A stretch of 64,000 nt of DNA from Akkermansia sp. (GTDB taxonomy: Bacteria > Verrucomicrobiota > Verrucomicrobiia > Verrucomicrobiales > Akkermansiaceae). Each line of letters starts with the position of its first letter. The first letter of the stretch is position 1. The notes under the pieces are model-generated. The model was not told the DNA's origin and searched no databases. It saw only the letters and a list, made by a program, of their open reading frames with translations. A program made the position numbers and the translations under genes. The stretch lies in assembly GCA_017415995.1 (NCBI GenBank), contig JAFQDN010000055.1, positions 1-64,000 on the forward strand, written 5' to 3'. Shown here in pieces: positions 52,909-62,732 of the stretch.

Positions 52909-55584
52909 TTACTTTTCTCTGACGGGACGCCCGTAAACATAGAAGCCGACAATGGTGGATTCCCATTTATCGCCGTCACGCAAAAGGCGCACAAAACGAG
53001 TCTGAAGTTTGAGTTTTTTCAGGTCCACGCGAATCACCTTACCCTGAATAGCCGGAACGGCTTCCGAATCCACCCAGTTACGGCCATCCGATGAGACCTC
53101 CAGCTTAAAATCGCGGTCGGATTTCACGGGTTCTGCAAAGACGCAGACAACACCATTGAGGCGGCTGTAAGACTCCAGCTCAAGAGTCATGCCGGCCTCA
53201 CCCTCAAATTTAGCGGGGATGGAGCCGCCGTGTTTCTGTAACACGCCCCAGTGCAAGCAACTTTGCGACATTTGGCCGGGATCCACCGTGGTGGCGGAAC
53301 GAATCAGCCCCTTGGCAGAGACCACGCGCCCCGGGAAAGCCCGGAATGCCATGTCCACCTTCGGGAAGTTTTTGCGGCATTTGCGGTGCGCCAGTTTGCC
53401 GATGGCTTGGAAGGTGCGTTTGTCATTGTTGGAAGCAGCGGCATAAATAGCCTCACCAAGTGCAGCCCAAGTGGCATCGGACTCTCCCTTGCCGGTGCGC
53501 GCACGGTTGAGAGCGCGGACGATGAGGTCACTGAACTCCTCCTGTAACTTTTCCGTCTCCGGGTCGGACTCCGGGAGGCCGGCCATGTAATCCAAGCCCC
53601 AAGAGAGCACGGCACCTGCGTAATCCGGCTTAGACATGAGGGTTTTGAGAGCATCTTTGAGGAAGGCGAGTTTTTCCTTGGAGGAAGCACAGGCCTTAAT
53701 CTGTGTGGTCAGCAGCGGAGCAAGGTCCCAGCGGTTAGTGCCGAAGCCCTCACAGCAATCAAAGAAAGCCTCATACATTTTGTTACGCTCACGGGCATCT
53801 TTGGTAAGCGGCAGCAGGTGCGGGTACACATAGCTGCTGAGCATAACGGCTGCAACATTATGAAACTTAACGGCAAGTCCCTCCACCACGCGGTCATGTA
53901 AACTCTTCCAACGCGCTTTATGATCCGGAGCTTTGTGCTTGAGGTAAGCGGTGTAGGAAACCCACGCCGGCCAGTTAAGAGGCTGAGCACTCACAGCGGC
54001 ATCATAACTGAGGAATGCGGACTTCATCATGCGGCGGGAAGCCAGCAGCTCAGCAATGGCCAGCAATTGGTCCGACACTAAAGTACGGTGATAATCCGTG
54101 TACAAATCCTGAGTCAGGATGAGGAAGTCCCAATCATGCTGCCCCCAGAATGTTTTGTGCATACCATGCTGCCAGTAAATAGAATAACTCATCTTCCACT
54201 CATTACCGACGCGGACGGCATAGGCACAATGGCCGGGCTCCCCCATGGTCATGGCGGGAATACCTGCGGCCAATGCAGCATAGGCACCGTAGTGGGAGCA
54301 AGCACCGCATACGCCGCCAATTTCGCGGTGAGCCCAAGCCGTTGTATTATTGGTATAATTAAGGATGGGCGCCAAATAATCTTCCGAAAAAACAGAATCA
54401 CCCGCCACATTGCGAAGGCGGTACACCAATTGGTTACAGGCAGATAAATAGCCCTCCACAGGCAGACGCACATTATCACGCTGCCAAGCCAGAGAGCGGG
54501 CACTGCCCCAGCCGCCGGGCTCTGTACAACCGGTTACAATGCGGGTTTCCCAGTAGCGGAGAGTGTTGAAAATGCGGTTGAGTTTGCCGGTCTCATAACT
54601 CTTGTAATAGTAGGCAAAGCGCTCCGTCATGTCCTGCTCGGACCAGCCCTCGCGGGCAAACTCCAAGGCAGTCGTGGTGGCGATTCGCTTGGTATGGGGA
54701 TGGGTCATTTGCTCCGCATAGGAAGCATAAATGACGGCCAGGTAACGCAAGGCAACATCCAGGCGTTCCGTAGGGCCGGAGTATAGCAGCCCGGTCATCC
54801 ACTCCTCATCGGAGGTGAGAGCGTGCAGGAAGTTTATTCCCATCTTCATCTCCCGCAGCTTGGCCAATTTCTCATAACCCACTTTGCGAATCAGAGTAAG
54901 CCGAGCCAAATTGAGGCGTGTTTCCGGGTCGCGCAAGGCTTTGAACGCAGACTCCGGGGATGCGAGCACCGGGAGGGTTTTCTCCAGCAGCTCACGGTAA
55001 ATCTGTTCCGGGCGGTTCCAGTGCTCAGCGGTGTAAGTTTTGCTAATGTAACCGGGTTTATCCTTACGCTTTTTTTCCTCTTTTTCGTAGAACTCAGCCA
55101 GATTTTCAGCCTTACGACGCAAGGCGGCGGCAGTGGCGTTGGAGGAGGCGGCAGGAACGGCTTGCTCCGCCGGGACTACGGGGATATCAGCCTCGCGAAT
55201 GGGCTTGAGCGGAGCAACCGGGGCAGGCTGCGGGGTGTAGCTATCAGCATCACGCGCAACGGTCCAATCCTCGCCCTCATCACCGTCTTCCCATTCTTCG
55301 TCCTCGTCATCTGCCAACCCATCTTTAGAGTCCATCTCAGAGGTGCTGACGGAATCCCCCATAGGAGTGGTATGAACAACAACCGGGGCACCACCGGTAG
55401 AGGCGCCGGACTCCTCCGTTGCAGAGGATGAGCTTTGCGACACTTGATTGAGAGCAGAGGCCCCGGCGGACTCCGACGGCACGGGGGCATCCGGCGTCAG
55501 CATATTGACAGCCGGAGCAAACAGATACCCCAACACCATGGATATCACCACGGCAACGAGCAATTTTACAAGGTCCGAGCTCAT
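52909..55584 (-). CDS. exported protein with transglutaminase-like domain
   Basis: An N-terminal membrane segment (KLLVAVVISMVLGYLFAPAV) is followed by a Ser/Glu/Asp-rich, low-complexity stretch to about residue 145. A large helical region then includes GVCGACSHYGAYAALAAG (C429), EPGHCAYAV (H452) and a WDF stretch, the layout of a transglutaminase-like Cys-His-Asp site. The last 120 residues (DFKLEVSSDGRNWVDSE, VRLLRDGDKWES) look like an F5/8 type C-like carbohydrate-binding domain. Such enzymes can be peptidases or crosslinkers; which is not known. It belongs with the 530- and 344-residue genes on the same strand. Confidence 0.78.
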   Translation of the reverse strand: MSSDLVKLLVAVVISMVLGYLFAPAVNMLTPDAPVPSESAGASALNQVSQSSSSATEESGASTGGAPVVVHTTPMGDSVSTSEMDSKDGLADDEDEEWEDGDEGEDWTVARDADSYTPQPAPVAPLKPIREADIPVVPAEQAVPAASSNATAAALRRKAENLAEFYEKEEKKRKDKPGYISKTYTAEHWNRPEQIYRELLEKTLPVLASPESAFKALRDPETRLNLARLTLIRKVGYEKLAKLREMKMGINFLHALTSDEEWMTGLLYSGPTERLDVALRYLAVIYASYAEQMTHPHTKRIATTTALEFAREGWSEQDMTERFAYYYKSYETGKLNRIFNTLRYWETRIVTGCTEPGGWGSARSLAWQRDNVRLPVEGYLSACNQLVYRLRNVAGDSVFSEDYLAPILNYTNNTTAWAHREIGGVCGACSHYGAYAALAAGIPAMTMGEPGHCAYAVRVGNEWKMSYSIYWQHGMHKTFWGQHDWDFLILTQDLYTDYHRTLVSDQLLAIAELLASRRMMKSAFLSYDAAVSAQPLNWPAWVSYTAYLKHKAPDHKARWKSLHDRVVEGLAVKFHNVAAVMLSSYVYPHLLPLTKDARERNKMYEAFFDCCEGFGTNRWDLAPLLTTQIKACASSKEKLAFLKDALKTLMSKPDYAGAVLSWGLDYMAGLPESDPETEKLQEEFSDLIVRALNRARTGKGESDATWAALGEAIYAAASNNDKRTFQAIGKLAHRKCRKNFPKVDMAFRAFPGRVVSAKGLIRSATTVDPGQMSQSCLHWGVLQKHGGSIPAKFEGEAGMTLELESYSRLNGVVCVFAEPVKSDRDFKLEVSSDGRNWVDSEAVPAIQGKVIRVDLKKLKLQTRFVRLLRDGDKWESTIVGFYVYGRPVREK

Positions 55585-55636
55585 GAGTTGATGTCAGAAT
55601 GCAGATTAAAGCCAATGCGTGAGGAGCCGGAGGAAA

Positions 55637-57229
55637 TCAGGGGCGGGATTCGGATTGGCGTTTGCGGATAGATTCAGCGGTGCTTTGAGCTTTGGTGCTC
55701 ACAGTCTTATCAGCATTATCAATATAGCGTTCCACAGCAGGTAATGATACGGACGAGCCGTAATCATGCAGGAAAGTCAGGATATCCGTAATACGCTCCA
55801 GTGGCAGGTTACCACGCTCCAAGTATGTGACCATGCGCTGCTCGGCATGGGTGCCCAGTTTTCCGGTGATTTCATTCCAGGCAACGGGATTGGCAGCCCA
55901 AAGGCGCAAAACGGAGTCCGCAACGCGCTCCGGAGCCTCACGTACCAAACGCTCCACCACGGGAGAAGAAATACCACGCCCGAACTTAATGCATTGGTCA
56001 AAATAGAGTTTAAGCGGCTCAACAATGCGGGAATCACCCTCGCGGGCGTACACAGTGAGTGCTTCCACAAGAGCTTGGTGGGCATCGGGCTCCGATTCCC
56101 AAGGCGTTTCGAGCGTGCGGAGAATGTGGTCACAAATATCCCCACGCAGCACCTGAGTGTTGGCAGCAGCCAGCTTGCGGGCTGCATCCGCAACAAGCTT
56201 GGCATCCAAAGAGGCAAGCGCCTTCATGTTAGCCTCTGCAAAACGAGCACTGTGCGGGTTCATGCGCGCTTGAGGGTCTATATCCACCCCGGCCTGTACC
56301 TTATCGGACTCCAGTGCCAGCTCATAAATACCACGGCGAGTATCTTTGTAATATACTCGGCCATAGCGGTTGAGGATTTTCTCCATGTTGATGCGCTGGC
56401 CGGAGGCATTGGCAATGGTAAAGATAACACCGTTGCCATCACGGCTGTTGTTGATGAGAACCTCTGCACCGTGCATAAAGCGGGAAAGTGAGGATTTAAT
56501 CAGGTTGCGGGTAGCCTGCTCCATGCGCCCGAAGGTAAGAACGCCGTTTGTCTTGTGGTTATCGTCAATATCACAACGCATGAACACGGAATAGTGAATA
56601 CCGCGCGGTTTTTCTTCATGTAACTTAATGTACATGGAGAGCTCCTCGTCTTTGAGGTAGCGGCCTTGTTCAGGAGCTTCCGTTGTAGCGGTTTTCTCAT
56701 CAAATTGCACCGTTCCGGGAGTAGAGGATGCCTCTGCCGTGCGGTGATGCCACAGTGAGGGCATAAACACTCCCATCAGCACGATGAAGAGTGCGGATAA
56801 TCCCACTACCAATTTGTGACGGGTATATGACGGCAGCAACAGAATGGCAGCCAAGGCGCAAACTGATATGGAAATCACCTGTTGAGCTTCGGGCTCCAAC
56901 TGATTCAGGAAAGTCTTTTGCTCTCCATCTCCGAGAATGAACAGTACCACGCATATCAGGAACAGCAGCACGGCAAAACCGCAACGAACTTTCCCCATCA
57001 TGCTGAACGCTGAGGATGAGGCAAACGCTCTCCCCAATCTGCGGGCTCGCGCCTGTTGGCGACGCGTAGCACTGCCGGTATACTCTTTTATCAACTCCTC
57101 ATGACTCGTCGCGGGTGTGGCCGCGCCTGATGAGAACTCCGCATTCAGGCACTGAGGACACACATCCTGCCCTTCAGAGGACGCCTGAAACACCTTATGG
57201 CATCTGGTACACTCTTTTTCCACATGCAA
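55637..57229 (-). CDS. zinc-ribbon membrane protein with helical repeats
   Basis: The N-terminus is a zinc ribbon (CTRCHKVF then DVCPQC). A charged stretch follows, then three hydrophobic segments at about 80-160 (CGFAVLLFLICVVLFILG, VISISVCALAAILLLPSY, LVVGLSALFIVLMGVFM). The C-terminal 350 residues appear helical, with HEAT-like units (DAHQALVEALTVYAREGDSRIV, RVADSVLRLWAANP). I recognise no enzyme motif. It is 52 bases upstream of the transglutaminase-like gene, so the two are probably co-transcribed. Confidence 0.72.
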   Translation of the reverse strand: MHVEKECTRCHKVFQASSEGQDVCPQCLNAEFSSGAATPATSHEELIKEYTGSATRRQQARARRLGRAFASSSAFSMMGKVRCGFAVLLFLICVVLFILGDGEQKTFLNQLEPEAQQVISISVCALAAILLLPSYTRHKLVVGLSALFIVLMGVFMPSLWHHRTAEASSTPGTVQFDEKTATTEAPEQGRYLKDEELSMYIKLHEEKPRGIHYSVFMRCDIDDNHKTNGVLTFGRMEQATRNLIKSSLSRFMHGAEVLINNSRDGNGVIFTIANASGQRINMEKILNRYGRVYYKDTRRGIYELALESDKVQAGVDIDPQARMNPHSARFAEANMKALASLDAKLVADAARKLAAANTQVLRGDICDHILRTLETPWESEPDAHQALVEALTVYAREGDSRIVEPLKLYFDQCIKFGRGISSPVVERLVREAPERVADSVLRLWAANPVAWNEITGKLGTHAEQRMVTYLERGNLPLERITDILTFLHDYGSSVSLPAVERYIDNADKTVSTKAQSTAESIRKRQSESRP

Positions 57230-57312
57230 TTATATAGCACATCAGCGCCTCGGAATCAAGTACAGAATACTATCAGATGTGCATTTATGCGTAGCTTTGC
57301 CCTGCAAGACAC

Positions 57313-57343
57313 GAAAAAAGCGGGAGACAAGAGACTCCCGCTA
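57313..57343 (-). terminator. terminator after the 181-residue gene
   Basis: The stem agcgggag/ctcccgct (57319-57326 with 57335-57342) is followed on the minus strand by TTTTTTCG. Confidence 0.88.
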
Positions 57344-57391
57344 ATGAATGTAAAGTAATATGTGGTTAATCAGAGTAACTTATAAGGGGAA

Positions 57392-57937
57392 TCAATCATT
57401 CTCACGGCAGCCTTTAAGCGTATAGCCGGGGTCTACTTGATGGGGCGCACCGGGTGCAATTCCCTGCACTTCGCCGGAGCCTTTGAACACATCACCGTGA
57501 GCAGGTTGGACAAAGGGTTGTTCAAAAAGGGTATCCTGACCGGAGCCAACGGGATACTCCGTCTTTTTGGCAGCAGCATTGGCAGTAGTATCTGTACCAC
57601 CGACAAAAGCCGGGTCGTCACTCACCCCGGAAGCAGGCGTAATTTCATCATCAGTCGGCCAAGTGAAAACGCCGATAGCAAGCACACAGGCACAAAGGGA
57701 AGTAGCACCGTAAGCCCATTTAAGCCTACCCATGTTGCAGAACTTCATCTTGATATGATCCCACAGAAGACTTCTTGCGGATTTTGTAACCGCATCAGCA
57801 GCAATACGCTCACGGAAATCGTGCAGGAATCTGGCCTCAAAATCCGCCTCGGGGGCGGCATCGACTTTGAGCTCAGCCAGCAGGCTCGTGAGTTCATCCT
57901 CGGAAGTGGACGTATTATTTATTTTATCCTTGTTCAT
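57392..57937 (-). CDS. anti-sigma-factor-like membrane protein
   Basis: The 181-residue protein has an acidic, helical N-terminus (EDELTSLLAELKVDAAPEADFEARFLHDFRERI), one membrane segment at about 76-96 (YGATSLCACVLAIGVFTW) and an extracytoplasmic Pro/Gln-rich tail. The layout recalls anti-sigma factors, but the zinc motif of the ZAS type is missing and no sigma gene is nearby. It follows hemA with a gap of 64 bases, on the same strand. Confidence 0.6.
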   Translation of the reverse strand: MNKDKINNTSTSEDELTSLLAELKVDAAPEADFEARFLHDFRERIAADAVTKSARSLLWDHIKMKFCNMGRLKWAYGATSLCACVLAIGVFTWPTDDEITPASGVSDDPAFVGGTDTTANAAAKKTEYPVGSGQDTLFEQPFVQPAHGDVFKGSGEVQGIAPGAPHQVDPGYTLKGCREND

Positions 57938-58001
57938 ATCGGTTTAATAATTACCTTACATCTGTGTAGACGTTGACGGTGTGGTTTTTGTTCAAAAAAA
58001 A

Positions 58002-59075
58002 CTAACATCGAGCAGAAAAATCCGGTGAAACACCGTCCTGCGCAACGTATTCCGGAGCATCCCGGAACAACAAATCCCGAGCATTCTCCGCCAACCAAGC
58101 TGTTATAATGGATTCCGCCCGCTCAACTTCCGCCTTACGGGCATAGAGGGAAGCCGAGGCCATATCCTGCATAGTATCAATATCATACACATGCACCCCC
58201 TCCACCTGAGAACAAAGCGGATCCACATTGCGGGGTACGGACAAATCAATCAGGAACAGAGGACGGCCGACGCGTGTTTGCTGCGTGCCGCGCAACACTG
58301 CGGGAGATACAACATACACGGGAGAAGCGGTGGAAACAATGACAATATCTATCTTCTCCAGATACGGCACCCATTCAGAAAAGCGAATAACGCGTCCGCC
58401 CACTCGCTCCGCCAACTCCACGGCACGATCATACGAACGGTTAGCCACAAATATGCCCTCCGCTCCGCGTGAATGTAGGCTTTGTGCTGTGCTGCGGGCT
58501 ATATCCCCTGCACCGACAATCAGCACATTAGCCCCGGACAAAGCACCAAGCGTACGTTCTGCCAGCAGCACGGCAGCAGCCCCCACCGAGGTGGGACCGG
58601 AAGTAATCCGGGTATCAGTTCTGACTTTTTTACCGATAGAAAAGATACGCTGGAAAGTACGGTTGGCAAACGTAGCGGTGGAAGAGGCCTGAACGGCAGC
58701 GCGATACGCATCCTTGATTTGACCGAAAATTTCCGTTTCGCCGACGACCATGGAATCCAACCCGGCAGCCACCCTGGCTAAGTGTCGCAAAGCCTCCGCT
58801 CCGGAGAACTCATAAAAACAGGCAGAGAGCTGAGCGTGCTCTTGTGTAGCAACACTCCCGAGGAAAAAACGCAGGATTTCCCGGCGGGCAAGCTGCGGCT
58901 GAGGGGACCAAAAATAGAGTTCCGTGCGGTTGCAGGTGGAAAGCAGCACGCACTCCTGCACACACGTTAAAGCAGCCAGAGCGGCATTCTGCTGCTCCAG
59001 ACAACGCTTGGGCACGGCAAAACGCTCACGCACAGCAACAGGTGCCGTACGGTGGTTTACCCCCAAACAGCACAT
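58002..59075 (-). CDS. hemA: glutamyl-tRNA reductase, short form
   Basis: The ATG at 59075 begins MCCLGVNHRTAPVAVRERF, the family's N-terminus, and leaves a 32-base gap from the cobA-hemD stop; the ORF reading from 59240 would overlap that gene. The catalytic Cys is C48 in STCNRTELYF. The NADPH domain follows with LIVGAGDIARS. At 357 residues the protein ends shortly after the helix YARKAEVERAESII. Relatives run on for about 60-100 residues in a dimerisation domain that is missing here. The enzyme makes glutamate-1-semialdehyde for tetrapyrroles. Confidence 0.9.
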   Translation of the reverse strand: MCCLGVNHRTAPVAVRERFAVPKRCLEQQNAALAALTCVQECVLLSTCNRTELYFWSPQPQLARREILRFFLGSVATQEHAQLSACFYEFSGAEALRHLARVAAGLDSMVVGETEIFGQIKDAYRAAVQASSTATFANRTFQRIFSIGKKVRTDTRITSGPTSVGAAAVLLAERTLGALSGANVLIVGAGDIARSTAQSLHSRGAEGIFVANRSYDRAVELAERVGGRVIRFSEWVPYLEKIDIVIVSTASPVYVVSPAVLRGTQQTRVGRPLFLIDLSVPRNVDPLCSQVEGVHVYDIDTMQDMASASLYARKAEVERAESIITAWLAENARDLLFRDAPEYVAQDGVSPDFSARC

Positions 59076-59107
59076 CTGCACACTACTGATATTGACCGTT
59101 TCCGTAT

Positions 59108-60637
59108 TCAAGAGCCGAAATAACGAGTGATTGCCTCCACCAAACCGGGGATGGTATGATTTTTGCTGACAATGTGGGGTTGCAAACCGAACTCCGCCAA
59201 TGTGGCAGTAGTAACGGGGCCTATGGACGCTATTTTGCAATTTTGCGGCAAAGGCACTCCCAACGCCATAAAGTTTTTGACCGTGCTGGAGCTGGTAAAC
59301 GTAATCAAGTCCGCGCCGTCGCTCTCCAACCGGGCTTTTGCGCCGGTGGGGTCTTCCGTTTCCGGCACGGTATTATATGCGATACATTCATCAACAATAG
59401 CCTGACGCTTCATCAACTCCTTGTACACCACATCACGCCCCTTTTCACTATGCACCCAGAGCATCGTCACATTCGCGACACCGCCGAACTCATCGGCCTT
59501 GCGGTCAAACTCAGCAATAAGCTCCTCTGCAACGGCCTTTTTGGGCATAACGTCCACCATCAGGCCGTGTTTTTTCAGCTCGGCTGCAGTTCCGGGGCCA
59601 ACGGCTGCAATGCGGGCGCCACCAAGCTCGCGAATGTCCTCATATACAGCATAAAAAGCCTCAAAAAACTTTTTAACACCATTGGGGCTGGAGAAGATAA
59701 GCCAATCATAGTGAGGGCTATCCACTACGGAAGCAGCAAAGTCATTACGATCGCCGGGAGGCACAATGCGAATGGTGGGCAGCTCCAAAACCTCTGCCCC
59801 CAAGGCAGATAACGCAGTGCTCAAATCACTGGCTTGTTCACGAGTACGAGTTACCACAACTCGTTTGCCGGCTAGAGGCAAGCGGCTGTACCAATCCAGC
59901 TCATCAGCGCAGGAAACGACCTCGCCGATAACCACTACGGCCGGGGCTCCCAGCCCTGCTTGCTCTACGGCATCTGCCAATGTGGCAACGGTGGCAATCA
60001 CGCGCCGCTGCCGTGCCGTGGCTGCCCACTGAATGGCCGCGGCAGGTTCATCCGCCCGCTGCCCGGCGGCAATGAGGCGAGCCATCGTCTCCGCTAAGCG
60101 GCTCATGCCCATCAGCATGATTTTTGTCCCCTTTGCGCTTGCAATACCTTCAATATCCAGCGTTGATTCACCTTTACCGGGGTCCTCATGCCCGGTAAAG
60201 ACGGTAAACTGAGTACAATGAGCACGGTGAGTAACGGGAATTCCGGCATAGGCGGGGCCGGCAATGGCCGAGCTGATACCGGGGACCACCTCAAAATGCA
60301 CACCGGCAGCAAACAAAGCGGAGGCCTCCTCCGCGCCGCGCCCGAATACGTAAGGGTCTCCGCCCTTCAAGCGTACAGTACAGGGATATTGCGCAGCGCA
60401 TTGCACTAACAAACTGTTGATTTGTGCTTGAGGCAGCGCATGATTACCGGAACGCTTGCCGACGTATACTTTCTTGCAAGAAGGTTTAGCCCAAGCCAGT
60501 AAGGCGGGAGATACCAGCGCATCATACACCAAACAATCCGCTTGCTCAATCAGAGCACGCCCTCGCAGCGTCAGCAAATCCGGAGCACCGGGACCGGCGC
60601 CCACCAAATATACTCTCCCGTTACTTTCTGTACTCAT
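59108..60637 (-). CDS. uroporphyrinogen-III methyltransferase/synthase fusion
   Basis: Residues 1-240 are a SUMT methyltransferase: VYLVGAGPGAPDLLTLRG, CLVYDALVSP, VRLKGGDPYVFGRG and IPVTHR are all present. Residues 245-509 match uroporphyrinogen-III synthase (KRVVVTRTREQASDLSTAL and, near the end, FTSSSTVKNFMALG). Together they would make uroporphyrinogen III and precorrin-2, towards siroheme or cobalamin. The fusion is known in other bacteria. It is upstream of hemA on the same strand, a likely operon. Confidence 0.93.
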   Translation of the reverse strand: MSTESNGRVYLVGAGPGAPDLLTLRGRALIEQADCLVYDALVSPALLAWAKPSCKKVYVGKRSGNHALPQAQINSLLVQCAAQYPCTVRLKGGDPYVFGRGAEEASALFAAGVHFEVVPGISSAIAGPAYAGIPVTHRAHCTQFTVFTGHEDPGKGESTLDIEGIASAKGTKIMLMGMSRLAETMARLIAAGQRADEPAAAIQWAATARQRRVIATVATLADAVEQAGLGAPAVVVIGEVVSCADELDWYSRLPLAGKRVVVTRTREQASDLSTALSALGAEVLELPTIRIVPPGDRNDFAASVVDSPHYDWLIFSSPNGVKKFFEAFYAVYEDIRELGGARIAAVGPGTAAELKKHGLMVDVMPKKAVAEELIAEFDRKADEFGGVANVTMLWVHSEKGRDVVYKELMKRQAIVDECIAYNTVPETEDPTGAKARLESDGADLITFTSSSTVKNFMALGVPLPQNCKIASIGPVTTATLAEFGLQPHIVSKNHTIPGLVEAITRYFGS

Positions 60638-60679
60638 ATGCGGACTATCAGGCTTAAGCTCAAACGACGCAAAACGACA

Positions 60680-61567
60680 TCAACCGCCGATGACGGCAGA
60701 GCCCGCGCCGGGCACAACCACTGTAGACTCCGCAGCAGGCTGCGCGGAAGCACCGCGGGCAGCAGCCTCCCCCATGCCCATTAACTGAGAAACCGTTACA
60801 AGTGTATAACCACGAGCCTGCAAGCCGGTAACAATACCCTCCACCGCTTGCAGTGTAGAGGAATGAATATCATGCAGCAGGATAATGGAACCGGGTTTGG
60901 CGCCGCCTACAGCACGCTGCACCACAACACTTACACCGGGGTGTTGCCAGTCGCGGGTATCAACACTCCACATAATGGTTTTGAGCCCGTACTGATTGTA
61001 CATCAGATTGACCAAGCTACTGTTGACGGCTCCGTACGGCGGGCGCATAACGGAAGGCTTACGGCCGGTAGCGGACTCAATGATGCTGTTGGTGCGGGAA
61101 ATCTCATTACAGACTCGCTCCGTGGAGCTACCTGTCATCTTGATATGGCTGTAGGTGTGATTACCGATTTCATGCCCCTCAGCCACGGCACGCGCCAGAA
61201 TAGACTGATTACGAGCAGCATTCACCCCCTGCACAAAGAAGGTGGCACGAGCACCGTGGCGCTTCAGAATATCCAAAACCTGAGGTGTAAGAGACGAGCT
61301 GGGGCCGTCATCAAAGGTAATGGCAACATATTTTCCGGGGACTCGCACACTGGACACTTTAATACCGGGAGCCATAGGCACAAAGGGCTTGGCAGGAGCA
61401 TCTGCCGAGCTTGAAGAGGACGCGGAGCCCGTAGAAGCGGTGCCGGGCTGCAGCTGTTGCCCGGGCTGAGCGGGTGTATCAGCTCCGTCCTGAGTCTGAT
61501 TCTGCTGAGATGAACACGCAGCCAACACCGCAGCTGCTACTGTTACGAAAAGTCTTTTGAACATCAT
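60680..61567 (-). CDS. polysaccharide deacetylase lipoprotein
   Basis: A lipobox (LAAC near residue 19) follows a short signal, then a Gln/Ser/Pro-rich linker to about residue 65. The NodB-type domain covers 80-260: FDDGPSSS (Asp), HEIGNHTYSH (two His metal ligands), RPPYGAVN, and the later LHDIHSST. It should act outside the cell on peptidoglycan or other N-acetylated glycans. It lies 42 bases upstream of cobA-hemD on the same strand, but a functional link is not evident. Confidence 0.88.
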   Translation of the reverse strand: MMFKRLFVTVAAAVLAACSSQQNQTQDGADTPAQPGQQLQPGTASTGSASSSSSADAPAKPFVPMAPGIKVSSVRVPGKYVAITFDDGPSSSLTPQVLDILKRHGARATFFVQGVNAARNQSILARAVAEGHEIGNHTYSHIKMTGSSTERVCNEISRTNSIIESATGRKPSVMRPPYGAVNSSLVNLMYNQYGLKTIMWSVDTRDWQHPGVSVVVQRAVGGAKPGSIILLHDIHSSTLQAVEGIVTGLQARGYTLVTVSQLMGMGEAAARGASAQPAAESTVVVPGAGSAVIGG

Positions 61568-61707
61568 AGTGGAAAAAATCTGCTGACACAGTCATTTTAC
61601 AACCGCCCACTCCGTTTTGCAACCCCTTTTGTTGTCATTACCCTGCGCATTTGCACAAAATAGTCATCACACTTGCACTTTATGAGCAATCATGCTAAAC
61701 TTCCGGC

Positions 61708-62694
61708 ATGAGCTTACCGTGGTTTCAGAATAACTTTCCGCTCATTCTCGCCCCAATGGCCGGAGTGACTGACCCCATCTTCCGCACGCTTTGCAAAGAG
61801 GCAGGTGCAGACGTCATGGAAACGGAATTCGTTTCAGCAGAGGGAGTTTTGCAAGCTTGGCACCGCAACCGCCGCTACGTTGAGTTTGAACAAAAACACC
61901 GCCCGCTCGGCATCCAAATCTTCGGCTCAGTCCCGGAACATGCGGCAGCGGCTGCCGGAATCATCGTGGATGCCATGCACCCGGATTTTCTGGACATCAA
62001 CGCCGGCTGCCCGGTTCCTAAAGTTGTGGGCAAAAACGGAGGCTCCTCGCTGCTGAAAGACTTACCGCTTTTGCAGCGCATTGCAGAGGCCGTTGTCAGA
62101 GAGCTCGGCCACGACTGTCCTGTTACCGCAAAGATACGTATAGGATGGGATGCCGAGCACATTTGCGCCCACGAAGCATGCCGACGACTCGAAGACGCCG
62201 GGGTGCAATCCATCGCCATTCACGGCAGGACCCGCTCCCAACAGTACGGAGGAAAAGCGGATTGGGGCGTTATTGATGAATGCGCCCGGCTCGTCAGTAT
62301 ACCGATTATCGGCAATGGCGACATCGCAACGCCACAAGATGTAAAGCGGGTAAGGGAAAACACCGCCGTATCCGGCGTGATGATAGGGCGCGCAGCCATG
62401 AATGCCCCTTGGCTGTTCTCCAGAGCGCGCCACTACCTCAACACCGGAGAAATACCGGAGGAACCCACAGTCAACGAGCGCTTGGATTTCATGCTGAGAC
62501 ACACGAGCATGGCCATTGAAAGCCTCCACTACGGAGATGAACTCATCACCATGCGAGCCATGCGTGCGCGCATCTTGGCATATGCAAAAGGAATACCCGG
62601 AGCCAAACCGCTGCGCCCGCAACTGGCGCGAGTAAGCAGTCTCGCGGAGCTGGAAACGATACTCGCACCGCTGCGTGAACATGCCGAACATTAA
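61708..62694 (+). CDS. dus: tRNA-dihydrouridine synthase
   Basis: FMN-dependent enzyme that reduces uridines in tRNA. APMAGVTDPIFR, INAGCPVPKVVGKNGG (with the catalytic Cys), AIHGRTRSQQYGG and IIGNGDI are seen in order. At 328 residues it is the length of a DusB-type protein. It lies head to head with the deacetylase, with a 140-base gap between them, and is followed by an M42 peptidase gene. Confidence 0.93.
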   Translation: MSLPWFQNNFPLILAPMAGVTDPIFRTLCKEAGADVMETEFVSAEGVLQAWHRNRRYVEFEQKHRPLGIQIFGSVPEHAAAAAGIIVDAMHPDFLDINAGCPVPKVVGKNGGSSLLKDLPLLQRIAEAVVRELGHDCPVTAKIRIGWDAEHICAHEACRRLEDAGVQSIAIHGRTRSQQYGGKADWGVIDECARLVSIPIIGNGDIATPQDVKRVRENTAVSGVMIGRAAMNAPWLFSRARHYLNTGEIPEEPTVNERLDFMLRHTSMAIESLHYGDELITMRAMRARILAYAKGIPGAKPLRPQLARVSSLAELETILAPLREHAEH

Positions 62695-62732
62695 CCTTGT
62701 ATGCGTGCAACGGATGTGCTAGAATGCGCGGC

